Positions 9,701 to 18,875 of a DNA stretch of 64,000 bases are shown here, one piece after another. Source of the DNA: CAVTWS01 sp963738445 (GTDB lineage Bacteria; Actinomycetota; Acidimicrobiia; Acidimicrobiales; SHLQ01). The notes under the pieces are model-generated. The model was not told where the DNA came from. It did not search any database and saw nothing but the letters and a program-made list of their open reading frames with translations. Position 1 is the first letter of the stretch, and each line of letters begins with the position of its first letter. The position numbers and the translations under genes were made by a program. The stretch is taken from NCBI GenBank assembly GCA_963738445.1, contig CAVTWS010000015.1, forward strand, positions 558,001 through 622,000, written 5' to 3'.

Positions 9701-12527
9701 GTTCTCGAACCTGTCGGTGGACATGGGCTTCTATCGGCTGGGCCTGGGCAACCAGGTGTGGTTCGACACCAACAACGACGGTGTCGCCGGCTTGTTCGAA
9801 ACCGGCATCAACGGCGTGACCGTGGTGCTGCTCCAGGACACCATCGCCGGCTTCGTGCCGGTCGACACGACCGTCACCGCCACGATCGGTGCGGTCGACG
9901 GCCTGTACAGCTTCGACGGCCTGGTCGACGGAGAGACCTACAAGGTCGAGATCCCGTCGTCCGAGCTCGGCGAGGGCGGGTCGCTCGACGGCCACCGTTC
10001 GTCGAACGATCCCGTGGGTGGTCCGGTCGACCCCGACGGCGACGAGTCGATGGCCAACGACGGCGCCGACAACGTCGACGACGGCGTGGACCAGGCGGCT
10101 CCCGGCGATGCCATCGTCAGCCTGCCGATCACGGTGTTCGCCGGTGACGAGACGCTCGTCGAGGCGCCGGACAGCGATACCGGGATCATCGACTCCAACG
10201 AGAACCTCTCGGTGGACTTCGGTGTGGTGATGCTGACGCTCGGCAACACCGTCTTCGCCGACACCGACGAGAACGGTGTCCAGGACATCGGCACCGAGCC
10301 CGGCATCGCCGGGGTCGTCGTCGAGCTCTGGGAGGTCGACGACGCCGGTGAACCGATCGGTGACGAACCCGTCCAGGTCACGACCACCGATGACGACGGC
10401 CACTACCTTTTCATCTCGCTCACCCCAGGCGATTACGTGGTTCGGATCCCCGACGCCATGTTCGAGCCCGGTGCGCCGCTGGATGGGCAGGTCTCGACTG
10501 CTGGCAACGGCATCGTCGCTCCCGATCCCGATGACGGGTTCGATGTCGACGACAACGGCGACCCGTATCCGTTCGACGGGTGGGTCCAGACGCCGGTCCT
10601 GACCCTCGATTGGGGTCAGGCTCCCGAAGGCGAGGTCGATGTCGACCCGACGGGCGTGCGTGATGTCGACTCCGACCTGGCGGTCGACCTCGGCTTCCAC
10701 GAGGCACCGCCGCAGTCGCTCGGCAACCTGGTCTGGCACGACTTGGACGATGACGGCATGGTCGATCCGGGCGAACCCGGCCTGACCGGTGTCCCCGTCG
10801 ACCTGCTCGACGTGACCGGCGCGGTCGTGACCTCCACGGTCTCCGACGCCACCGGCCACTACCTGTTCGTCGACCTGGCGCCGGGCGAGTACTCGGTGCA
10901 GATCCCGGCGTCGGCGTTCGCCGACGGCGCGGCGTTGCACGGGTACGTGTCGTCCGATGCCGCGGCGCCGAGCGATCCCGACGATGACCGCGACGCCGTG
11001 GACGACGGTGCCGACGCCGCCGATCCCGCCGGCTCGGTCGTGTCGGAGCTGGTCATGCTGTACCCGTCGCTCGAGCCCGTAGAGGGTCCCGATGGCGAGA
11101 CCGATGTGCCGCTCGACGGCCACGGCACCACGGTTGACGGACCCATCTCGGACGTCGACTCGAACCTCACCGTCGACCTGGGCTTCTACGCCCTGTCACT
11201 CGGCAACGTGATCTTCGCTGACGAGGACAACGACGGTGTGTTCGAGCCCGCCACCGAGGAGGGCCTCCCCGGAGTCGACGTGAACCTCGTCGACGCCACC
11301 GGCAACGTGCTCGAGACCACGGTGACCGACTCGTCGGGCCACTACACGTTCGACGGACTCGTCGAGGGTGACTACGGCGTGACCGTCCCGGCGCCCGAGT
11401 TCGCGGACGACGGGTCGCTCGACGGGTACTACTCGTCGACCGGCAACGGTGACGCTCCCGATCCCGACGACGGCCTCGACAACGTCGATGACGGCGATCC
11501 CGTCTCCGGGTCGGGTTCGGCGGTCTCCGCCGAGCTGGTCACGCTGACGGTCGGCGACGAACCCGAGGGTGAGACGGTGGTGGCGACGGGCGAGAACCTG
11601 CCCGTCGACGACAGCGCCAACCTGACGGTCGACCTCGGCTTCTACACGGCGAGCCTCACGACGTTCATCTGGATCGACACCGACGACGATGGTGTCCTCG
11701 ATCCCGACGAGCGCCCCCTGGCGGGTGTCGAGGTGCTGCTCATCGACGCGGTCACCGGCCAGGTCGTGGCCACCGGGTACTCCGATGCCGACGGGCGGAT
11801 CCACTTCGACGGCCTGGAGGAGGGCACCTACGTCCTCGAGGTCACCGCGGCGAACTTCGCCCGGGGTGGCCCACTCGAGGAGTACGCGTCTACGACCGGC
11901 ACCGCCGGTCTCGACGACGGCACCGATCCCAGCTCCGTGGGCGGAGCGGTCCGCAGCGGACCGATCGAGGTGCTGGCGACCGGGTCCGAGACGACCATGG
12001 TCCTCGGCGCCGAGGTGAACGCGGCGTTCGGGTTCACCCCCGTCGGGTCGATCGCCGGCACCGTCTGGCAGGACATCGACCGTGACGGAACCCAGGATCC
12101 GGCCGAGCCCGGCGTGCCGGGCGTGACCGTCGAGCTCGTCGACGAGACGAACGCGGTTGTTGCGACGACCACGACCGGTCCCGACGGCGGGTATGTGTTC
12201 ACGGACCTGCCCCCCGGCACCTATCGGGTCCGGATCCCGACGTTGCCGAGTGGCACGACGATGACCCCCCAGGGTCTGGGTGACGGTGCCACGGGTTCGG
12301 ACTTCGTCGTGGCGACCCGCATGACGGGCAACATCGTGCTGGAGGCCGGCCGGAACATCATCGACATCGATGCGGGGTTGCTGCCACCGGCCGTCACGGC
12401 GGCCGCCACGCCAGGCCCGCTCGCCTTCACCGGCGGCTCGATGGGTGCGCTGATCCTGGTGGCCTCAGGCCTGATCCTCACCGGGGCGGGGCTGATGTTG
12501 GCCCGCCGCCGCCGCTTCCACGGCTGA
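3728..12527 (+). CDS. Giant SdrD_B-repeat surface protein with LAFTG wall-anchor signal
   Basis: About 2,930 codons. The order is: signal peptide (about residues 1-38, ending ANAATV); a beta-rich head; a glycine-rich block (about 200-430); a DUF11/CARDB-like domain (about 615-785, VTFSITVTNDVEAGDG); 13 SdrD_B units (about 785-2,880), each with the pattern GNLVWLDxDDDG, GEPGIxGV and YxVxIP; then LAFTGG, a transmembrane helix and RRRR. LAFTG fits the LAxTG signal used by actinobacterial class E sortases. SdrD_B domains are calcium-binding rods that hold adhesins away from the wall. The N-terminal head was not assigned to a known adhesin. The frame breaks near 7441, 7525 and 7752, and two breaks compensate each other. 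I treat these as sequence errors because repeat homology continues across each. The start ATG is preceded by GAAGGGC. No sortase gene is in the window. Confidence 0.85.
6078..12240 (+). repeat. Array of 13 diverged SdrD_B coding repeats
   Basis: Units of roughly 460-550 bp begin near 6090, 6630, 7171, 7678, 8214, 8710, 9238, 9740, 10234, 10714, 11194, 11650 and 12050. Three units (7678, 8214, 9238) share a nearly identical stretch encoding GVLVQLLDDQGDV followed by a TVTDVDG-type loop, so part of the array arose by recent in-gene duplication. Such arrays are prone to length change and to misassembly. Confidence 0.85.
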
Positions 12528-12536
12528 CGCTGATCT

Positions 12537-12574
12537 CGCTGGTCGGTGCCCGGGTGGACGGGCGCCGACCAGCG
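12537..12574. terminator. Hairpin terminator after the giant surface protein
   Basis: A 16-bp stem (12537-12552 with 12559-12574, one G.U pair) and a 6-base loop begin 10 bases after the stop codon of the repeat protein. It also lies 3' of the convergent minus-strand gene, so it probably ends both transcripts. Confidence 0.7.
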
Positions 12575-12624
12575 TGGCGGATCAACATGGTGCCGCGCCG
12601 CGGCCGCGGCCTCGGCCGTTTCCG

Positions 12625-13956
12625 TCAGCTGGCGAGCCAGGTGAGCGGAAGCCCGTCACGCTCGAACCGCTCGTCGCCGTCGATCGTGAGCACCCGGATG
12701 CGCGGGTCGTCCCCGTCGGTGTCGAGCTCCGCATAGAGCTCCCCGTCGAGGGACAGCCGCCGCACGCGGTCGTTGAGCCGGGTCGTCCCGTCCGGCGTCA
12801 CAACGGCGGCATCTCCGTCGTCGAGCGGGATGACGAGATGCTGGCAACCGACGAGCAATGCTGACGCCGGTGTCCCGTCGGCCTCGGCGAGCTCCTCGCC
12901 GGTCTCGGCGTCGAGTAGCACCGTCGTGGTGTCGTCCGGGGAGAGCTGGTTGTCGGTGACGAGCAGGCAGTCGCCGGTCACGATCACGCGGTCGCCGTCG
13001 AGCGAGTTGTCGTCGCCCGTGACCGTGTCGATGAGCCGGGTGTTGTCGTCGTCGTCCGTGGCCACCGCGAACGCGCCGCCAGGCAGGACGCGGATGCTGT
13101 CATCAGGGTCGATCTCGGCGACGGAGTCGGCGTTGTCGCCGTCGGGATCGACACGAACAAGTTCCTCGTCCGTGGCATAGACGACCGCGTCGTCGGCGAA
13201 GGCGGCCCCCGTGAGCGCGGTGTCGTCCACCACCACGCTGATCTCGTCGCCCTGCCGATCGACGATGACCAGCGCTCGCTCGCGGTCGTCGCCCACGAGG
13301 ACGAGGAAGCGCGTGCCGTCGGGATCGGCGTCGACGACGATGCCATCGACCTCGACCGTGCGATCCGGATCGGCAGTGTCCACGAGCAGGGATCTGGGCT
13401 CACTGTCGAGGATGGCGAAGGCCAGCACCGATTCGTCCTCGACCACATGGATCAGCTCCGGGGAAACGAACGAGCCTTCCGCGAACGTGGTGGTGTCGCC
13501 GTCGGCCAAAGATACGAGGGTCAACCCAGCCTCGCCGATCGGGTCGACCACGACGGCGAACGCTTCGCCCTGCACGGCGACCCGGCCCTGGACCCCCAGG
13601 TCTTCGACGTCACCGTTCGTGACGTCGAACCACACCCAATGGTCCCCGTCACCGTCGCTGCTCAAGGCGAGCCCGACGCCGGCACGGCGGGTGGGCACGA
13701 CCTGCGTCCAGTTTGCACCCTCGAATTGCGTGACCTCATCGCCTTCGTCATCGACGGCGACGACGTCACCGCTGTCCGGCTCGAGCAGGAGGAACAACCC
13801 GTTGGCCAGATCGTCGGTACCTTCGGCGCCGTCCCCGCTGTCGCCTTCCAGCGCGGACAGCAGCACGAAGACCAGCACCGCGGTGGCCAGGGCGGCGAGC
13901 GCGACGAGGTAGATCCATCGGCGCGAGGGTCGGGAATCGTGGGTGGCTGCGTTCAT
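12625..13956 (-). CDS. Membrane-anchored extracytoplasmic protein, predicted beta-propeller, function unknown
   Basis: A 443-residue protein with one N-terminal transmembrane helix (IYLVALAALATAVLVFVLLS, about residues 15-34). A long acidic, beta-strand-rich domain follows, with repeating patterns such as LLLEPDSGDVVAVDDEGDEV, VVVDDTALTGAAFADDAVVY and LLDAETGEELAEADG, resembling WD40/PQQ-like propeller blades. I do not recognise a named family. I chose the ATG at 13956 because it overlaps the stop of the upstream SixA-like gene as ATGA, implying translational coupling; a longer form starting at 14031 would overlap that gene by about 80 bases. A role in sensing or scaffolding at the cell surface is a guess. 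Confidence 0.6.
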   Translation of the reverse strand: MNAATHDSRPSRRWIYLVALAALATAVLVFVLLSALEGDSGDGAEGTDDLANGLFLLLEPDSGDVVAVDDEGDEVTQFEGANWTQVVPTRRAGVGLALSSDGDGDHWVWFDVTNGDVEDLGVQGRVAVQGEAFAVVVDPIGEAGLTLVSLADGDTTTFAEGSFVSPELIHVVEDESVLAFAILDSEPRSLLVDTADPDRTVEVDGIVVDADPDGTRFLVLVGDDRERALVIVDRQGDEISVVVDDTALTGAAFADDAVVYATDEELVRVDPDGDNADSVAEIDPDDSIRVLPGGAFAVATDDDDNTRLIDTVTGDDNSLDGDRVIVTGDCLLVTDNQLSPDDTTTVLLDAETGEELAEADGTPASALLVGCQHLVIPLDDGDAAVVTPDGTTRLNDRVRRLSLDGELYAELDTDGDDPRIRVLTIDGDERFERDGLPLTWLAS

Positions 13957-14435
13957 CGACGAGATGGTATGTCGACCGGTGAGCTGGCGTAGAAACCAAT
14001 GAGCCGCCGCCCAGTTCGTTCCACGATCCACGTCGAACCCTTGGCGCAGCCCCGATCACCGTCGACCTGAAGGCCGTCGTCGATGAGGGAGGCCACAAGC
14101 TCGGGGATCAGGTCGCCGTGGCTGCACAGGACCGCATGGCCCCCGGCGGCCAGCAACTCGTCGACCCAGCGTCGGGCCGGCGCGGTCGGGGCGCCTTCGG
14201 CCAGCCGATCGTCGAGAATCAACTCGAGATCGTGATCGTTCGCCAGTCCGCTGACCGACTGCTGGCACCGGAGGTACGGACTGGTGGCCACGAGGGAGAT
14301 CGGCCAGGTCCGTAGGCCGGCGGTGATGAGGTTCGCCTGATCCCACCCCTTGGCCGTCAAGGGTCGGTCGATGTCGGCGGTCTGCCACCTCGACCGCGAC
14401 TCGGCTTTGGCGTGACGGACGAGCAGCACGGACAC
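13953..14435 (-). CDS. SixA-type histidine phosphatase
   Basis: A 160-residue protein of the histidine phosphatase superfamily. It has the catalytic RHG-type motif (LLVRHAKAES near the N-terminus, giving the SixA-like RHAKA) and the later SHGDLIPELV with the second catalytic His. The region TAKGWDQANLITAGLR is typical of the family. SixA removes phosphate from phosphohistidine in proteins. The GTG at 14435 places RHAK near residue 7, as usual. The gene is coupled to the downstream propeller-like gene and is divergent from the PLP decarboxylase. Confidence 0.75.
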   Translation of the reverse strand: MSVLLVRHAKAESRSRWQTADIDRPLTAKGWDQANLITAGLRTWPISLVATSPYLRCQQSVSGLANDHDLELILDDRLAEGAPTAPARRWVDELLAAGGHAVLCSHGDLIPELVASLIDDGLQVDGDRGCAKGSTWIVERTGRRLIGFYASSPVDIPSRR

Positions 14436-14504
14436 GACCGCCCAGCATACGAGAGTGCCAATTGCCGCTATGTGGTCGGCCGGTGACGTGGAACCATACG
14501 GACC

Positions 14505-15866
14505 ATGAACGACGACGACCTCGAAGCGCTGCTTCACGACGTCGCCTCCAGAGCCGCCCGGTATGACCGCTCGCTCGAGTCGCGCCCGGTGTTCCCGCCC
14601 CCGGCGGCGATAGCGGGCCTCGATGCTCTGGATGTCGACCTGCCCGACGAGGGGCTCCCGGCGGTGGCCGTCGTCGCCGAACTGGATCGTCACGGTTCAC
14701 CCGCCACGGTCGCCAGCACGGGAGGCCGGTACTTCGGCTTCGTCACGGGGGCGACGTTGCCCGCTGCTCTGGGGGCGGGCTGGCTCGGGGCGGCGTGGGA
14801 CCAGAACGGGGCCCTGCCGGTGATGTCGCCGGTGGTGGCCCGGATCGACACCGTGGCCTTGCGCTGGGTTGCCGACTGCCTGGGCCTCGGTCCGGGGATC
14901 GACGGGGCGTTCGTCAGCGGCGCCACGATGGCGAACCTCTCAGGTCTGGCGGCGGCGCGTCACCACGTCCTCGCCGCCACGGGTTGGGATGTCGAGGCGG
15001 ACGGTCTCTTCGGTGCACCCTCGCCGACCGTGGTGGTGGGGGAGGAGGCGCACTCGACGCTGTACAAGGCCCTCGGCCTGCTCGGGCTCGGCCGCCGGAG
15101 GGTGGTGACGGTGCCGGCCGACAGCGAGGGTCGCCTTCGTTCCGAGCGGCTGCCGGACGTGTCCGGGCCGATCATCGTGTGTGCCCAGGCCGGCAACGTG
15201 AACTCCGGCGCCTGTGATCCCTTCGAAGCGATCGTCGAGTGGGCTCGGGAACGGGATGCCTGGGTCCACGTGGATGGCGCCTTCGGCTTGTGGGCGGCCG
15301 CCGCACCCCGCCGGGCCGAACTGGTGGCCGGGGTGGCCGGGGCGGATTCCTGGGCCACCGATGCCCACAAGTGGCTCAACGTCACCTACGACTGCGGCAT
15401 CGTGATGACCCGGCATCCGCAGGACCTCGGCGCCGCGATGTCGGCGACCGCGGCGTACCTGCCCGATTCTGGGGGTCGCCGAGCGATGGAGCTGTCGCCG
15501 CAGTCGTCGCAGCGGGGTCGCAGCATCGAGGTGTGGGCCGCGCTGCGCCATCTCGGTCGCGACGGTCTGGCCGATCTGATCGAACGCTGCTGCCGGCTGG
15601 CCGGCCGGCTGGCCGAAGGTCTGGCCGCGTCCGGCGCCGAGATCCTGAACGAGGTCGTCCTCAACCAGGTGGTGGCGGCCTTCGGTTCGACGGAGCGCAC
15701 CAACGCGGTCATCGCCGCGGTCCAGGCCGATGGCACGTGCTGGGCGGGGCCGACCGTGTGGCGGGACCGGACCGCGATGCGCCTCAGCGTCAGCTCCTGG
15801 CGGACGACCGACGCCGACATCGACCGGACGATCGAGGCCGTTTCGGTGGCGCACCGGAACGTTTGA
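14505..15866 (+). CDS. Pyridoxal-phosphate-dependent (group II) decarboxylase family protein
   Basis: A 453-residue fold-type I PLP enzyme. The motif ATDAHKWLNVTYDCG contains the Schiff-base lysine; VHVDGAFGLWAAAA holds the conserved Asp that contacts the pyridine nitrogen; GAFVSGATMANLSGLAAARH binds the phosphate. The length and the signature are those of aromatic-L-amino-acid/glutamate decarboxylase relatives. The substrate cannot be decided from sequence alone. The start ATG is only 69 bases from the divergent SixA-like gene, so the promoters are back to back. No transporter or aminotransferase clearly belonging to the same pathway is adjacent, though a peptide transporter follows. Confidence 0.85.
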   Translation: MNDDDLEALLHDVASRAARYDRSLESRPVFPPPAAIAGLDALDVDLPDEGLPAVAVVAELDRHGSPATVASTGGRYFGFVTGATLPAALGAGWLGAAWDQNGALPVMSPVVARIDTVALRWVADCLGLGPGIDGAFVSGATMANLSGLAAARHHVLAATGWDVEADGLFGAPSPTVVVGEEAHSTLYKALGLLGLGRRRVVTVPADSEGRLRSERLPDVSGPIIVCAQAGNVNSGACDPFEAIVEWARERDAWVHVDGAFGLWAAAAPRRAELVAGVAGADSWATDAHKWLNVTYDCGIVMTRHPQDLGAAMSATAAYLPDSGGRRAMELSPQSSQRGRSIEVWAALRHLGRDGLADLIERCCRLAGRLAEGLAASGAEILNEVVLNQVVAAFGSTERTNAVIAAVQADGTCWAGPTVWRDRTAMRLSVSSWRTTDADIDRTIEAVSVAHRNV

Positions 15867-15988
15867 TCCAACTTTCCTTTACCTCGCGCTTACGTTGTCC
15901 TTACCACGCGGTATGGTTCCGGCGTCAGAAATATCGGCGAGCCGTCCCCACTGGTGGCTCGCCGTCCCACGAGGAGGGGAACCCTTTG

Positions 15989-17758
15989 ATGAAACGACGC
16001 GTGCTCACGATGCTCGCGCTCGTGGCGTCGTTCTCGCTCATCGCCGCAGCCTGCGGCGACGACGACGACGACACTGCGACGAGCGACGGCGATGGTGCGA
16101 CCACCGAAACCACCACGGCTCCGGCCGACGACGGTGGCGATGGTGCAACCGATGAAGCCACCACCACTGCGGCTCCAGCCGACGACGGTGGCGACGACGG
16201 CACGGCCGCTGCTGGAGGCGAGCTGATCGACGGCGGCACCTTCGTCGGTGATCCGCCCGAGCACCTCGACCCGGCGCTCAACTCCACGCTCGACGCCTAC
16301 CAGGTCATCAATGCGCTGTACGACGGCCTGACCGACATCGATTCCTCCGATCCGGCGAATCCGGTCATCGTCCCCGACGTTGCGGAGTCCTACGAGCCCA
16401 ATGCTGACGCCACGGAGTGGACCTTCGTCATCCGCGATGACGAGTTCTTCTCCAACGGCGAGCAGGTGCTCCCGAGCTCGTTCGAGCGGGCCTGGAACCG
16501 CGCCGCGGCGATGGGTGGCGACTACAGCTACCTCCTCACCTTCCTCGAGGGTGGCGCCGAGGCGCTCGATTCGGCCGGTGAGACCCCGATCTCGGGTGTC
16601 GTCGCCGACGATGCGACCATGACCCTCACGGTCACGCTGAGCGCGCCCTACGCCAACTTCGACGCCGTCGCCGGCTTCCAGCTGTTCTTCCCGATGCCGT
16701 CGGCGGTCGACGAGTTGTCCGACCAGAACGACTGGGAGAACGGCGTGATGATCGGCAACGGTCCGTTCATCATGGACGGCGCCCGGACCGATGAAGAGAT
16801 CGTGCTCGTGCCCAACCCGGAGTGGAACGGTGACATCTACGGCACCACCGCGGCCTCGATCGGCCGCCTCGTGTTCCGCACGACCGCCGACCCCGACACC
16901 AGCTACAACTCGCTCGAAGCGGGCGAGGTCGACACGGCCAACATCCCGCCAGGTCGCGTGAGCGAGGCTGAGGAGAACTGGGGCAACACGCTCGATGTCG
17001 ACATCCTCGGCTCGTACCACTGGGTCGTGAACTCGAACAGCGCTTCGATCGGCGGCGACGCCAACCTGCTGCTCCGGCAGGCCGTCCAGCAGGCGATCAA
17101 CCGCAGCGAGATCAACGAGGCCGTCTACAACAACAGCCGCACCCCGTCGACCGGCGTGACGCCCCCGGGCATCCCCGGTTTCGCCGAGGGTCTGTGCTCG
17201 ATCTGCGAGTTCGACCAGGCTGCGGCGCAGGCATCGTTCGATGAGTGGGTGGCCGCCGGCAACGAGCAGACGGCCCCCATCGTGCTGCAGTTCAACGCCG
17301 ACGCCGGTCACGAGCCCGTGGCGGCGATCATCGTCGACAACCTGTCTGACATCGGCATCGAGGCCGTCGCTCAACCCGAGGACGGGGAGACCTACTTCTC
17401 GATGCTGGCCGACGGAGGGTGCATCGACGTCTGCCGTGCCGGTTGGTTCGCCGACTACCCGACGTACGACAACTTCATGTACGACCTGTTCCACGGTGAA
17501 TCCATCGGCGGCAACAACCTCGGCCCGTTCGTGAACGCCGAGTTCGATGCCCTCATCACCGAGGCCAAGCAGACGACCGACAAGGACGCCGCTGCGGCCC
17601 TGTACCAGCAGGCCGAGACGATCCTCCTCGACGAGGTCGGTGTGCTCCCGATCACCTGGTACAAGGGCGACTACGCCTTCGACCAGGCGACGATCGCTGA
17701 GTTCCCGCAGACCAACTTCGGCCTGATCCTCTGGGAACAGGTCCAGCTGGCCGGCTAG
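15989..17758 (+). CDS. dppA: Oligopeptide ABC transporter substrate-binding lipoprotein
   Basis: A 589-residue family 5 solute-binding protein. The signal peptide ends in a lipobox (LIAAACG) and is followed by an Asp/Thr/Ala-rich tether (about residues 25-75) and the binding domain (GGTFVGDPPEHLDPALNST, AWNRAAAMGGDYSYLLTF, YHWVVNSN). The start ATG follows a strong GAGGAGGGG ribosome-binding site at 15971-15979; upstream in-frame sequence is antisense-like and was rejected. It is the first gene of a five-gene import operon. The name dppA is by role; oligopeptide or dipeptide specificity is not visible. Confidence 0.9.
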   Translation: MKRRVLTMLALVASFSLIAAACGDDDDDTATSDGDGATTETTTAPADDGGDGATDEATTTAAPADDGGDDGTAAAGGELIDGGTFVGDPPEHLDPALNSTLDAYQVINALYDGLTDIDSSDPANPVIVPDVAESYEPNADATEWTFVIRDDEFFSNGEQVLPSSFERAWNRAAAMGGDYSYLLTFLEGGAEALDSAGETPISGVVADDATMTLTVTLSAPYANFDAVAGFQLFFPMPSAVDELSDQNDWENGVMIGNGPFIMDGARTDEEIVLVPNPEWNGDIYGTTAASIGRLVFRTTADPDTSYNSLEAGEVDTANIPPGRVSEAEENWGNTLDVDILGSYHWVVNSNSASIGGDANLLLRQAVQQAINRSEINEAVYNNSRTPSTGVTPPGIPGFAEGLCSICEFDQAAAQASFDEWVAAGNEQTAPIVLQFNADAGHEPVAAIIVDNLSDIGIEAVAQPEDGETYFSMLADGGCIDVCRAGWFADYPTYDNFMYDLFHGESIGGNNLGPFVNAEFDALITEAKQTTDKDAAAALYQQAETILLDEVGVLPITWYKGDYAFDQATIAEFPQTNFGLILWEQVQLAG

Positions 17759-17791
17759 GTTCCGGCTCGCTGATCACAGTGACCTCATGAC

Positions 17792-17820
17792 GGGGGCGAC
17801 GGCACCAGTCCGTCGCCCCC
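17792..17820. terminator. Hairpin between substrate-binding protein and permease genes
   Basis: A perfect 11-bp stem (GGGGGCGACGG 17792-17802, complement 17810-17820) with a 7-base loop sits inside the operon. Partial termination or 3'-end protection here would raise binding-protein mRNA over permease mRNA, a common arrangement in such operons. The functional claim is inference. Confidence 0.6.
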
Positions 17821-17870
17821 GCTCTGGGGGTGTCGTCGTCTTACGAGGAATCGCGCCGGGGGCCCGAACC

Positions 17871-18875
17871 ATGACCGCCTACATCATCCGGCGTGTTCTC
17901 CTCATCTTCGTCACCGTCGCGCTGGCGCTGTCGTTCCTGTTCTTCTTGTACTTCGCGCTGCCGGGTGATCCGGCGAACCTCCTGGCCGGCGGCGGTGACC
18001 GGGTGCCGAACCCTCGCACCGTGGAGCAGGTCAACCAGCGATACGGGCTCAACGATCCGATCCTCGTCCAGTTCAAGGACTACTGGGTCCGCACCGTCCA
18101 ATGGGACCTCGGCGAATCCTTCCGTGATCGCCGCAGCGTCAACGACATCCTCGGCGAGACCGCACCCCGGAGCATCCGGCTGGCCGTCTGGGCGATCATC
18201 ATCGAGATCGTCGTGGGGATCTCGGTCGGCCTCATCTCGGCTGTTCGCCGCTATTCGATCTGGGACAAGCTCACCACCGTCGTCACCGCCCTGGCGTCGG
18301 CCGTCCCCGTGTTCGTCCTCGCCTTCCTCCTGCAATACGTGTTCGCCGTCATACCAGAGAAACAGGGCTGGCCCGACTTCTTCCAGCTCAAGACCAGCGG
18401 GCGCGGCGACGACACCTGGTTCCTCTTCTTCATCCCGACCGGGAACACCTGGCGGTACCTCGTGCTCCCCGCCTTCACGCTGGCCAGCGTGACCACCGCC
18501 CTGGCGGCCCGCATGACCCGCGGGTCCATGCTCGAGGTGCTCGGCGCCGACTACATGCGCACCGCGAAGGCCAAGGGCCTGCGAGATCGTGAGGTCGTGG
18601 TCAAGCACGGTCTGCGCAACGCCATGCTGCCCGTCGTGACCCTGATCGGCCTCGATCTCGGCACCTCGATCGGTGCCGCCGTGCTCACCGAGACGGCGTT
18701 CAGCTGGGGTGGCATCGGTTTCCGGATCGCCAACTCCGTCGGGGACCGCGATCTCCCGGTCCTGCTCGGCCTCACCACCGTCGTGGTGGTTGCGTACGCC
18801 GTGATCAACCTCGTCGTCGACATCTCCTACGGTTGGTTCGATCCCCGTGTCCGAGTTGGAGGGAAGGCCAAGTGA
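17871..18875 (+). CDS. dppB: Peptide ABC transporter permease, DppB-type
   Basis: A 334-residue inner-membrane permease. It has an N-terminal helix (RRVLLIFVTVALALSFLFFL), the family loop ALPGDPANLL and the cytoplasmic EAA-type loop (ADYMRTAKAKGLRDREVVV) that contacts the ATPase. The ATG at 17871 begins the standard MxxYIIRR start; 28 upstream codons in frame cross the intergenic hairpin and were excluded. The stop overlaps the start of the next permease as GTGA. Confidence 0.9.
   Translation: MTAYIIRRVLLIFVTVALALSFLFFLYFALPGDPANLLAGGGDRVPNPRTVEQVNQRYGLNDPILVQFKDYWVRTVQWDLGESFRDRRSVNDILGETAPRSIRLAVWAIIIEIVVGISVGLISAVRRYSIWDKLTTVVTALASAVPVFVLAFLLQYVFAVIPEKQGWPDFFQLKTSGRGDDTWFLFFIPTGNTWRYLVLPAFTLASVTTALAARMTRGSMLEVLGADYMRTAKAKGLRDREVVVKHGLRNAMLPVVTLIGLDLGTSIGAAVLTETAFSWGGIGFRIANSVGDRDLPVLLGLTTVVVVAYAVINLVVDISYGWFDPRVRVGGKAK

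Noticed and set aside
7647..11123. A 1,158-codon open frame on the minus strand
   Set aside because: It is antisense to the SdrD_B repeats, rich in Val/Gly/Asp/Arg without domain patterns, and arises from the codon bias of the repeat gene. The same holds for 4697-7321 minus.
9740..12240. Separate genes within the giant repeat gene, because of the frame breaks
   Set aside because: SdrD_B homology is continuous across each break and there is no ribosome-binding site or signal peptide after the breaks, so one gene with sequence errors is simpler.
15890..17494. A 534-codon open frame on the minus strand
   Set aside because: Antisense shadow of the peptide-binding lipoprotein gene, which has a signal peptide, a lipobox and family motifs.
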